Source: CAYTGR01 sp964437445
Lineage (GTDB): Bacteria; Chloroflexota; Anaerolineae; B4-G1; SLSP01
Assembly: GCA_964437445.1 (NCBI GenBank)
Contig: CAYTGR010000057.1
Span: forward strand, 1 to 29,853
Length of the DNA: 29,853 bases
Direction: 5' to 3'
Program-made: the position numbers and the translations under genes
In this document: in pieces, positions 23,284 through 29,853 of the stretch
Numbering within the stretch: the stretch's first letter is position 1
Layout of the letters: each line of letters begins with the position of its first letter
The notes under the pieces: generated by a model
Told to the model about the DNA's origin: nothing
The model's input: only the letters and a program-made list of their open reading frames with translations
Databases searched by the model: none

Positions 23284-24054
23284 ATGACTCGTTCCCATCC
23301 CGTTCCTGCGCATCGTCGCTCGCCGATCCTGTATGGGAGCCTGGGCCTGTTGGCCGTGCTCCTGCTGGCCGTCTTCGGCTTTGTGCTGTGGGGCAGCACG
23401 CCCGCCCGGCCCCTGCCTGAAGCGGTAGCCGCGCTGGAGCCGGCCCCCGATCTCAGCGTGACGACGGAGCCGTGGCTCATTTTTCAGCCTGACTTGGCCG
23501 CGCCGACCACCGGGCTGATCCTCTATCCCGGCGCGCGGGTGGATCCGCGGGCCTATGCGCCGGCGGCGCGCGCCATCGCCGCCGAAGGGTATCTGGTCGT
23601 GATTGTCCCCATGCCGCTCAATTTCGCCATTTTCGGCGCTGACCGGGCGGCGGAGGTGATCGCGGCCTACCCGGAGATTCAAGCCTGGGCGATTGGCGGC
23701 CACTCGCTGGGCGGTGCGATGGCGGCACGTTTTGTCTATCAGCACCCGCAGGCGGTGCAAGGCCTGGTGTTGTGGGCCGCGTATCCGGCCAGCAGTGATG
23801 ATCTCTCCGGCTGGACCGGGCAGGTAACCTCCATTTCCGGCACACTGGATGGGCTTTCCACGCCGGCCAAGATAGCGGCGTCGCGCCCGCTGCTGCCGCC
23901 GACCACCCGTTGGGTTCCCATAGAGGGCGGTAACCACGCGCAGTTTGGCTGGTATGGTGACCAGGCGGGCGACCAACCGGCAACGATTGACCGCGAGGCC
24001 CAACAGGCGCAGATCGTGGCGGCCACGGTGCTGGTGCTTGGCGCGTTACGATAG
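23284..24054 (+). CDS. Membrane-anchored alpha/beta hydrolase
   Basis: The 256-residue product has an N-terminal membrane segment (about 16-37) and an alpha/beta hydrolase domain of the dienelactone-hydrolase-like group. The nucleophile is Ser141 in GGHSLGG, and a likely catalytic His is His218 in EGGNHAQFGWYG. LYPGARVDPRAYAPAAR (80-96) is a typical start of this subfamily. It would hydrolyse an ester outside the membrane; the substrate is unknown. AAGGAGAG precedes the ATG at 23284, which is preferred over the upstream TTG in the same frame. A strong terminator follows. Confidence 0.88.
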   Translation: MTRSHPVPAHRRSPILYGSLGLLAVLLLAVFGFVLWGSTPARPLPEAVAALEPAPDLSVTTEPWLIFQPDLAAPTTGLILYPGARVDPRAYAPAARAIAAEGYLVVIVPMPLNFAIFGADRAAEVIAAYPEIQAWAIGGHSLGGAMAARFVYQHPQAVQGLVLWAAYPASSDDLSGWTGQVTSISGTLDGLSTPAKIAASRPLLPPTTRWVPIEGGNHAQFGWYGDQAGDQPATIDREAQQAQIVAATVLVLGALR

Positions 24055-24080
24055 ACCGTTTCCGGGCATCGGTTGAGGGA

Positions 24081-24108
24081 GAGGCGGGCCGTTGGCCCGC
24101 CTCTTTTT
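24081..24108 (+). terminator. Intrinsic terminator after the alpha/beta hydrolase
   Basis: GAGGCGGGCC (24081-24090) pairs perfectly with 24094-24103 around GTT and is followed by five T residues. Confidence 0.9.
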
Positions 24109-24182
24109 GTTTAGAATTCCTTGTCATTATGGGTAAAATAGAGCAGTTTCTTAAAAATTGTCCATTTTTACAAGAAAAGTAC

Positions 24183-24211
24183 TTGACAAAATATATACAG
24201 TATGGTAATAT
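24183..24211 (+). promoter_or_regulatory. Strong promoter of the DUF4397 gene
   Basis: TTGACA (24183-24188) and TAATAT (24206-24211) are exactly 17 bases apart in a very A+T-rich setting. An 8-bp inverted repeat, AGTATGGT (24199-24206) and ACCATACT (24242-24249), spans the start site. The leader is about 56 bases. Confidence 0.8.
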
Positions 24212-24273
24212 ATAGACATTAAGTGAACATACATAGACCACACCATACTAAAATATAAAAACAGGAGGATACG

Positions 24274-25062
24274 ATGAAACGGTTTACAGTGGGTCTGCTG
24301 GCTTTAGTTCTGGTTCTGTCCCTGGCCGGTACGGCGCTCGCCGCCGACGGCAAGGCGCGCGTGCGCGTCGTCCATGCTTCTCCCGATGCGCCCGCCGTGG
24401 ATGTCTGGGCTAGCGGCGCGAAAGCCTTCACCAACGCCCCCTTCAAGGGGATCACGGGCTATGCGGCACTGGATCCCGGCTCCTACAACGTGAAAGTGGT
24501 CCCCACCGGCGCGACCGAACCGGTGGTGATTGATGCCAACCTTGACCTGATGGCCGATAAAGACTATACTGTGGTGGCGGTTGGTAAGCTGGCCGAAATC
24601 GCGCCGCTGGTGCTGCTGGATAACAACGCGCAGCCGGCCGCCGGTAAGGCGCATGTCCGCTTCGTCCATGCCTCACCGGATGCGCCGGCGGTGGATGTGG
24701 CCGTCAAAGGTGGCCCCGTGCTCTTCGCCAATGTTCCCTTCAAGGGGGTGGGTGACTACCTGCCGGTGGATGCGGGCACCTACGATCTGGAAGTGCGGAT
24801 TGCCGGCACCGATACCGTCGCGCTGAGCGTCCCCGGCGTGAAACTGGCCGACGGCACCGTCTACACCATCTTCGCCATGGGGCTGGCCGGTGGAACGCCG
24901 GAACTTCAGGCCGTGCCGAGCGCCGATGCCAGTTATGCCACGATGCTCCCTGCCACCGGTGGCGCGCTCAACGCGCTGCCCATCCTGGGGATCCTGTTCG
25001 GTCTGGGAATGCTGGCCGCCGGCCTGGTGCTCCGCCCGGTCCCGGCGCGTAGCGAGAAGTAA
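24274..25062 (+). CDS. Secreted DUF4397 protein with LPXTG-like sorting signal
   Basis: The 262-residue product has a signal peptide (1-23, cut after ALA), two DUF4397 repeats (about 27-112 and 125-205) that both begin with the signature VHASPDAPAVDV (33-44 and 131-142), and a C-terminal LPATG (225-229). The last is followed by a hydrophobic segment (about 233-253) and a basic tail (RPVPARSEK), the classic sortase substrate plan. DUF4397 is an immunoglobulin-like surface domain without known enzymatic activity. The ATG follows AGGAGG, and the gene has the best promoter and terminator pair of the window, so it may be abundantly expressed. If no sortase exists, the segment would simply anchor it. 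Confidence 0.9.
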   Translation: MKRFTVGLLALVLVLSLAGTALAADGKARVRVVHASPDAPAVDVWASGAKAFTNAPFKGITGYAALDPGSYNVKVVPTGATEPVVIDANLDLMADKDYTVVAVGKLAEIAPLVLLDNNAQPAAGKAHVRFVHASPDAPAVDVAVKGGPVLFANVPFKGVGDYLPVDAGTYDLEVRIAGTDTVALSVPGVKLADGTVYTIFAMGLAGGTPELQAVPSADASYATMLPATGGALNALPILGILFGLGMLAAGLVLRPVPARSEK

Positions 25063-25090
25063 GTTTGATCCTGCTTGCGCAGTGGGGAAC

Positions 25091-25125
25091 AGGTGGCGTT
25101 GCTCAGGCAGCGCCACCTCTTTTTT
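25091..25125 (+). terminator. Intrinsic terminator of the DUF4397 gene
   Basis: A 12-bp stem with one G-T wobble (25091-25102 with 25107-25118, loop TCAG) is followed by a run of six T residues (25120-25125). Confidence 0.9.
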
Positions 25126-25163
25126 GAACATGGAAGCCATGGGAAGTAGGGAAGGGGTTGAAC

Positions 25164-26138
25164 ATGAAACGCTGGCTGAAGATTCTCGGGGGCATGATCG
25201 GGGCGCTGCTGGTGGTGATCCTGATCGGGCCGTTGCTGGTGCCCGTTCCGTCGTTGGAGGGCACCGTCCCGCCGGAACAGCTGGCCGACCCGGACAGCCG
25301 GTTCATAGAAGTGAACGGGGTGACACTCCATTACAAGCTGGCCGGGGCGGGGGAGCCGGTCTTTCTGCTGCTGCACGGCTTCGGCGCGAGCGTCTTTTCC
25401 TGGCGGGAGGTGATGGCGCCGCTGGCCGGGCACGGCACCGTCATTGCATTTGACCGGCCCGCTTTTGGCCTCACCGAGCGGCCGTTGCCGGGGGAGTGGG
25501 AGGGGGAAAGCCCTTACAGCCCCCAGGCCCAGGTTGCGCTGGCCGTCGGCTTGCTGGAAACGCTGGGGTTCTCGCGGGCGATCTGGGTGGGCAACTCGGC
25601 CGGCGGCACGCTGGCCACGCTCGCCGCGTTAGAGCAGCCGGAGCGGGTGGAGGCGCTGGTGCTGGTGGATGCTGCCATCTACACCGGCGGCGGCTCGGCC
25701 TGGACGCGCTGGCTCTTCAACACGCCCCAAATGGAGCATCTCGGTCCCTTGATCGCCCGGCGCATCCAGACCTGGGGAGAGGATTTCGCGCGCTCGGCCT
25801 GGCACGATCCCACGAAGATCACACCGGAAATCTGGGCCGGTTATAAGCAGCCGTTGCAGGTTGAGCACTGGGATCGGGCGCTCTGGGAGTTCACCCGCGC
25901 CAGCCAACCGCTGGAACTGCCGGCCCGCCTGGGCGAGTTGACGCTGCCGGTGCTGGTCATCACCGGCGACGACGACCGCATCGTGCCGACGGAGCAGAGC
26001 CTCCGGCTGGGCGCTGAATTGCCGAACGCCCGCCTGGTGGTGATCCCGGCCTGTGGGCACGTCCCGCACGAGGAGTGCCCGGAGCCGTTCCTGGCGGCGG
26101 TGGAAGCGTGGCTGGCGACGCTAAACTATACTCCTTAA
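25164..26138 (+). CDS. Alpha/beta hydrolase with N-terminal membrane segment
   Basis: The 324-residue product has an N-terminal hydrophobic segment (about 7-28) and an alpha/beta hydrolase fold. The oxyanion loop is HGFG (71-74), the nucleophile Ser145 in GNSAGG, the acid Asp270 or Asp271 in TGDDDRIVP, and the base His299 in CGHVPHEE. It resembles lipases/esterases and hydrolases of the meta-cleavage type; the substrate is unknown. The ATG at 25164 is chosen over the TTG at 25158 because GGAAGGGG lies at a suitable distance. The gene stands alone after the DUF4397 terminator; no clear promoter was found. Confidence 0.88.
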   Translation: MKRWLKILGGMIGALLVVILIGPLLVPVPSLEGTVPPEQLADPDSRFIEVNGVTLHYKLAGAGEPVFLLLHGFGASVFSWREVMAPLAGHGTVIAFDRPAFGLTERPLPGEWEGESPYSPQAQVALAVGLLETLGFSRAIWVGNSAGGTLATLAALEQPERVEALVLVDAAIYTGGGSAWTRWLFNTPQMEHLGPLIARRIQTWGEDFARSAWHDPTKITPEIWAGYKQPLQVEHWDRALWEFTRASQPLELPARLGELTLPVLVITGDDDRIVPTEQSLRLGAELPNARLVVIPACGHVPHEECPEPFLAAVEAWLATLNYTP

Positions 26139-26222
26139 AACCTTCTCCTTAAAACCTTCCCTGAAAATAGAAACCAGTTAAAGAGTGAGCAGAGTGCAGC
26201 CGGTAGCAGTTCCTGTTTTCCT

Positions 26223-26250
26223 GCTCCCTGCTCACCGCTCACGGCTCACA
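26223..26250. repeat. Degenerate heptamer repeat (4 units)
   Basis: GCTCCCT, GCTCACC, GCTCACG and GCTCACA follow each other directly. The CTGCTCAC part (26228-26235) is also the reverse complement of GTGAGCAG at 26185-26192, so a hairpin across the gap is possible. Confidence 0.6.
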
Positions 26251-26294
26251 GTTTCATCCTCCCGCTGGTGAACGCCAGTGCAGGGGAATTCCCT

Positions 26295-26322
26295 TTGACG
26301 TTCACGCTTTCCCTGCTACAAT
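26295..26322 (+). promoter_or_regulatory. Promoter directly against the rlmI-like start codon
   Basis: TTGACG (26295-26300) and TACAAT (26317-26322) are 16 bases apart with a TGC extension of the -10 box. Only 7 bases separate the -10 box from the ATG at 26330, so the transcript would have almost no leader. Confidence 0.7.
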
Positions 26323-26329
26323 TCCCTTC

Positions 26330-27553
26330 ATGGGAAACGTACCGCGCCTCTTTTTGAAACCGGGCCGGGAGGCCTCCGTCCTCCGGCGCCATCCCTGGGT
26401 CTACTCCGGGGCGCTGGGCCGCGTGGAGGGTGCGCCGACGCCGGGCGCGCTCGTCGCCCTCCACAGTGCCGACGGCACCTTCCTGGCCTGGGGACACTTC
26501 AGCCCGCACTCCGAGATCCGCGTGCGCCTGGTCGCCTGGGAAGCCGGAGCCGAGCCAGACGCGCCGGCGTTCTGGCGGCAGCGTCTGAGTCAGGCCATCG
26601 CAGCGCGCGCGCCACTGCTGGCCTCCGGTGAGACGACTGCCTGCCGCCTGGTCCACGCCGAATCGGATGGCATCCCCGGCCTGATCGTGGATCGCTACGG
26701 CGACACGGTGGTCTTCCAGCTGTTGACGGCGGGGGCCGAGGCCCGGCGCTCCCTGTGGGCCGACCTGCTGCTGGAGCAGCTGGCGCCGGTCACGCTCTAC
26801 GAGCGGAGCGATGTGGATGTGCGCGCCAAAGAGGGCCTCAAGCCACGGGTGGGGCTGGTGGCCGGGGTAGAGCCGTCGGAACGGCTGGCCGTGCGCGAAA
26901 ACGGGCTGCGTTTCCTGGTGGATGTGCGCCGGGGCCACAAAACCGGGCTTTACCTGGATCAGCGCGAGAACCGGCAACGGGTGCGCGAGACGGTACTGGC
27001 GTCAGTCCAGGCGGGCCGGCCCCCTACCGTGCTTAATGGTTTCGCCTACACGGGCGGCTTCGCGCTGTATGCGCTGGCCGGCGGCGCGCCCTCGGTCGTC
27101 AACGTGGACAGTTCCGCCGACGTGCTCCAGTTGGGCCGGGCGACGCTGGCCGAAAACGGGTTGGCCGCGGCTCCGGTGGAGGAGGTGGTGGGGGACGCTT
27201 TCCAGGTGTTGCGCGGGCTGCGCCAGGCCGGCCGCCGGTTTGACCTGGTCGTCCTGGATCCGCCCAAGTTCGCCTTTACCCAGGCGGACGTGCAGAAAGC
27301 GGCGCGCGGCTACAAAGATATCAACCTGCAAGCCTTCCACCTGTTGCATCCTGGCGGGCTGCTGTTCACCTTTTCCTGTTCAGGGGCCATTTCCGCCGAC
27401 CTCTTCCAGAAGATTGTCTTTGGCGCGGCGCTGGACGCCGGGCGCGAGGCTCAAATCATCGGCTGGCTGGCCCAGGGCAGCGACCACCCGGTCGCTCTGA
27501 CCTTCCCCGAAGGGGCCTATCTCAAGGGATTGATCTGCCGGGTAATAGAATGA
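26330..27553 (+). CDS. Class I rRNA large-subunit methyltransferase (RlmI family)
   Basis: The 407-residue product has an N-terminal PUA domain (about 5-75), an EEHEE linker domain and a C-terminal Rossmann methyltransferase. Family signatures are CRLVHAESDGIPGLIVDRY (105-123), the SAM motif around NGFAYTGGFALYAL and the catalytic-loop motif VLDPPKFA. Escherichia coli RlmI makes m5C1962 in 23S rRNA; the same or a nearby site is likely here. No Shine-Dalgarno precedes the ATG, and the promoter lies so close that the mRNA is probably leaderless. The stop overlaps the next gene's ATG, so it drives the restriction-modification genes as well. Confidence 0.9.
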   Translation: MGNVPRLFLKPGREASVLRRHPWVYSGALGRVEGAPTPGALVALHSADGTFLAWGHFSPHSEIRVRLVAWEAGAEPDAPAFWRQRLSQAIAARAPLLASGETTACRLVHAESDGIPGLIVDRYGDTVVFQLLTAGAEARRSLWADLLLEQLAPVTLYERSDVDVRAKEGLKPRVGLVAGVEPSERLAVRENGLRFLVDVRRGHKTGLYLDQRENRQRVRETVLASVQAGRPPTVLNGFAYTGGFALYALAGGAPSVVNVDSSADVLQLGRATLAENGLAAAPVEEVVGDAFQVLRGLRQAGRRFDLVVLDPPKFAFTQADVQKAARGYKDINLQAFHLLHPGGLLFTFSCSGAISADLFQKIVFGAALDAGREAQIIGWLAQGSDHPVALTFPEGAYLKGLICRVIE

Positions 27554-28899
27554 ATCAACTGGTTTTTACTGAATGGGATGAAGTTCAAACTGCTGCTATG
27601 CTTTCCCCTTTGCAGCGTCTCACTACGTTACTGACTGCCGACCTGGACTTTCACGACCAGCCCAGCGATCAGCTAACTCACAATTTGCATCCTTTTCCGG
27701 CCAAGTTTCCCCCTCAATTGCCGCGTTTATTCATTCAAAATCTGACTTTGCCAGGCGAGGTGGTGTTGGATCCCATGAGTGGTTCAGGCACCACGGTGGT
27801 TGAAGCTGTTCGTGCAGGTCGCCTGGCGGTGGGAACTGATATAGATCCTCTGGCTTTGACGCTTTCGTTGGTTAAAACTACAGTTCTGTCGTTAACGGCG
27901 TTGGAGCAAGCTGCGGCCATGGTGACCGACCGGGCGCAGATGTTGTTACGTGATCAAACGGTGGAGTTAGAAGCCGCTTTGAATAGCCTGGATCCAAAGA
28001 ACTTTGATTTTATTCGCTATTGGTTTTTGCCCCAGACCCAACAGGAGTTGATAGCTTTAAAACTGGCTATTCAACAGGTGTCTGAACCAGCTCTCCGCCG
28101 GTTTTTGTGGACAGTTTTTTCCAGCACGATTATTGCCAAATCCGGTGGTGTCTCTCTGGCCCGCGATTTAGCCCATACCCGCCCGCATCGGGTGATGGAT
28201 AAGTTTATCCCTTCGGCCCTGGAAATTTTCCGTGCTCGTTTTGCTAAGAGTTTGAAAAGCCTTGCCGGAATGCGACCTGATAGCCAGCCTGCCCGCATCA
28301 TAGCTGCCGATGCCCAAAGAATACCTTTACCCGCCCATAGCGTGGATTTGATTGTGACTTCGCCGCCCTATGCCTCTAATGCTATTGATTACATGCGGGC
28401 TCATAAGTTCTCATTAGTCTGGTTGGGCTATCCTTTGGAGTTCTTGTCTCAACGCAGAGGAGAATATATTGGCGGCGAGACTGTGCGGCGGCAATGGTTG
28501 GTCGACCTTCCTCCCCAATCCCGACAGATTGTAGAGCTGGTTGCAGCGCAACAATCTCACAAAGGGTTGGCTTTGCACCGTTATTATTCTGAGATGACGC
28601 GCTGTTTGAGCGAGATGTTTCGTGTGCTCAAGTCAGGTAAATCTGCCATTGTGGTCGTAGGCAGTTCTACGCTGGCCGGTGTGGATACTCAAACCCATGA
28701 ATGTCTGGCCGAAATTGGGGCTAGGGTTGGTTTCACAGTGGCAGGTATCGGGGTCCGCCGGATAGACCGTGACCGACGCATGATGCCGGCCCGGCGTGGG
28801 AAAAAGTCAGCTTCTATGATTGAGCAGCGGATGCATGAGGAGTATGTCATTGGCTTTTACAAACCCGAATCGGTTGATGAGGTGATTTCATGGACTTAG
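27550..28899 (+). CDS. DNA amino-methyltransferase of a type II R-M pair
   Basis: The 449-residue product has the motifs of SAM-dependent DNA amino-methyltransferases: HPFPAKFPP (47-55, motif X-like), DPMSGSGTT (74-82, SAM motif I) and TSPPY (270-274, motif IV). TSPPY is more typical of N4-cytosine than N6-adenine enzymes. The order X-I-IV with about 190 residues between I and IV leaves a large, probably target-recognising insert. It lies directly before an NgoMIV-like endonuclease gene and overlaps it by 10 bases, so it should protect that enzyme's site. Its ATG overlaps the rlmI-like stop as ATGA. Base use is less G+C-rich than in neighbouring genes. Confidence 0.85.
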   Translation: MNQLVFTEWDEVQTAAMLSPLQRLTTLLTADLDFHDQPSDQLTHNLHPFPAKFPPQLPRLFIQNLTLPGEVVLDPMSGSGTTVVEAVRAGRLAVGTDIDPLALTLSLVKTTVLSLTALEQAAAMVTDRAQMLLRDQTVELEAALNSLDPKNFDFIRYWFLPQTQQELIALKLAIQQVSEPALRRFLWTVFSSTIIAKSGGVSLARDLAHTRPHRVMDKFIPSALEIFRARFAKSLKSLAGMRPDSQPARIIAADAQRIPLPAHSVDLIVTSPPYASNAIDYMRAHKFSLVWLGYPLEFLSQRRGEYIGGETVRRQWLVDLPPQSRQIVELVAAQQSHKGLALHRYYSEMTRCLSEMFRVLKSGKSAIVVVGSSTLAGVDTQTHECLAEIGARVGFTVAGIGVRRIDRDRRMMPARRGKKSASMIEQRMHEEYVIGFYKPESVDEVISWT

Positions 28900-29744
28900 C
28901 TCATTTGCGCCGGGCTTATCATACTGAGCTGTGTGGTCAGATTATTCATACTACCGAGAAAGGGCCCAATTTTGCGGATACCGGTAGCAAGACCAGTCTT
29001 GCCATTGCTACACAGCTGGTACAGATTTTAACCGATCAAGGGTATGAATTGAAAGCCGAGGCTGCCGCTGGACAGGTGGCTGGCAAATTGTTTGAGCAAT
29101 TGACCAAGAAATTCCTGGCAGCTGCTTTTCAGCTCTTAGAGCATCTCCGTCCAGGCCCCTGGATCTTTCAAGTGGGGGGCGCCCTGGCCGATTTTTATCA
29201 ATATGAACACCTGGCCGAACTCCAGGCACTGTTAGAGCAGTATCCGCAATTAAGGCAGCTGGTCAGCAGTGACTATCTGGTGCACCCTGATATTGCGATC
29301 TCCCGTCTGGCACTGGAAGATGCGGTGATCAATGCCGGGCGCCCCATCGTGGATGCTGAAACGGCCCGTTTAAGCCCGCTGCGCAAGGCCAACCGGGCAA
29401 CAGATACGCCCTTGCTCCATGCCATCATTTCCTGTAAGTGGACTTTGCGTAGTGATCGCGCCCAAAACGTGCGCACAGAGGCTCTGAACCTGTTTCGGAA
29501 TCGCAAAGGACATACTCCTCACATGGTCGCCGTGACGGCCGAGCCGATGCCGACCCGGATCGCTTCGTTGGCGCAGGGTTTGAGCGATCTGGACTGCGTG
29601 TACCATTTTGCGCTGCCGGAATTGCAACAGGCGGTGGAGCGCGCCGGGTTGGACGACCCTGATCAAAAGGACACGTTAGCCGCGTTGGTTTCAGGCCGTC
29701 GACTGCGCGATATTGCGGATTTGCCGTTAGATCTGGCGATATGA
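28890..29744 (+). CDS. Type II restriction endonuclease, NgoMIV-like
   Basis: The 284-residue product fits the NgoMIV branch of the PD-(D/E)XK endonucleases. Asp134 of HPD, the SCK at 181-183 (Lys183) and Glu197 give PD-X48-K-X13-E; NgoMIV has the same order with PD-X46-SCK-X13-E. Glu69 in GKLFEQ matches the additional metal-site glutamate of NgoMIV (Glu70). NgoMIV is a tetramer that cuts G^CCGGC; the same or a CCGG-centred site is likely here but not proven. GAGGTGA precedes the ATG, which lies inside the end of the methyltransferase gene. The stop overlaps the next ATG. All catalytic residues are intact. Confidence 0.82.
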   Translation: MDLAHLRRAYHTELCGQIIHTTEKGPNFADTGSKTSLAIATQLVQILTDQGYELKAEAAAGQVAGKLFEQLTKKFLAAAFQLLEHLRPGPWIFQVGGALADFYQYEHLAELQALLEQYPQLRQLVSSDYLVHPDIAISRLALEDAVINAGRPIVDAETARLSPLRKANRATDTPLLHAIISCKWTLRSDRAQNVRTEALNLFRNRKGHTPHMVAVTAEPMPTRIASLAQGLSDLDCVYHFALPELQQAVERAGLDDPDQKDTLAALVSGRRLRDIADLPLDLAI

Positions 29745-29853
29745 CCAAAAGTTTATGGTGCTTTGTTGTGGCCATCGCCACTCTGGCGTTGGCGGCGACT
29801 GGCGCGGCGGCTCAGACGCCCGGTCCTCAGATGACTGTGACGCCGGCCTGGGA
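29741..29853 (+). CDS. Secreted protein, N-terminal part (cut by the window edge)
   Basis: The first 37 codons are visible. They encode a signal peptide: a basic start (MTKSLW), a hydrophobic core (about 7-20) and a likely cleavage site after GAAA, followed by QTPGPQ. The ATG overlaps the endonuclease stop as ATGA, so it is translationally coupled to it, but nothing suggests a restriction role. The rest of the gene lies outside the window, so the product cannot be identified. Confidence 0.65.
   Translation, partial: MTKSLWCFVVAIATLALAATGAAAQTPGPQMTVTPAW

Overview
The window is a G+C-rich bacterial chromosome segment with 28 complete protein genes, one gene cut by the right edge and two broken genes. 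No rRNA, tRNA, CRISPR array or complete transposon was seen. The gene types (UPF0182 membrane protein, DUF4397 secreted protein, LysM-M23 peptidases with an N-terminal anchor, a pair of geranylgeranyl-reductase-like flavoproteins, YedJ-like HD protein) and the many short palindromic and heptameric intergenic repeats suggest a member of the Chloroflexota, possibly Caldilineae or Anaerolineae. That placement is an inference from gene content only. An LPATG sorting signal and strong sigma70-type promoters also fit a monoderm-like envelope.

Layout. 1-1.6 kb: a patatin-like lipase with its own promoter, then a stand-alone Lrp/AsnC ligand-binding domain, separated by a folded palindromic repeat. 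1.6-6.7 kb: a multidrug-type MFS exporter diverging from a TetR regulator, followed by an extended SDR, an overlapping classical SDR and a GNAT acetyltransferase. 6.7-9.6 kb (minus): two tandem FAD-dependent GGR-family oxidoreductases and a thioredoxin with a WCPPC active site and its own promoter. 9.9-12.9 kb (plus): two tandem membrane-anchored LysM/M23 peptidases, a terminator, and a YedJ-like HD hydrolase. 13-17 kb (minus): acpP, a YfcE-like phosphoesterase, greA, lysS and a small MscS channel; lysS and mscS overlap by ATGA. 17.4-21 kb (plus): UPF0182, a heptamer repeat and an MBL-fold hydrolase. 21.2-22.2 kb: a hydrolase remnant abutting a convergent DegV-family gene. 22.5-26.1 kb (plus): a frameshifted small membrane protein, a GIY-YIG protein, two alpha/beta hydrolases and an LPXTG-type DUF4397 protein. 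26.3-29.85 kb (plus): an RlmI-type rRNA methyltransferase with a possibly leaderless start, then a two-gene restriction-modification cassette (amino-methyltransferase plus NgoMIV-like endonuclease) and the start of a secreted protein gene, all joined by short overlaps.

The most notable points are these. The endonuclease reproduces the PD...K-X13-E spacing of NgoMIV, and its cassette is lower in G+C than its neighbours. A 26-base sequence (24 of 26 identical) lies upstream of the TTGACA promoters of both the TetR gene and acpP, with spacing that differs by exactly 10 bases. A 141-bp MITE with 16-bp inverted ends and a perfect 11-bp target duplication sits in front of the UPF0182 gene. A 10-bp inverted repeat covers the Shine-Dalgarno of the epimerase gene. 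A terminator-like hairpin sits directly after the predicted greA start of transcription. The rest is ordinary housekeeping and accessory gene content. I saw no evidence for a wholly new multi-gene system.
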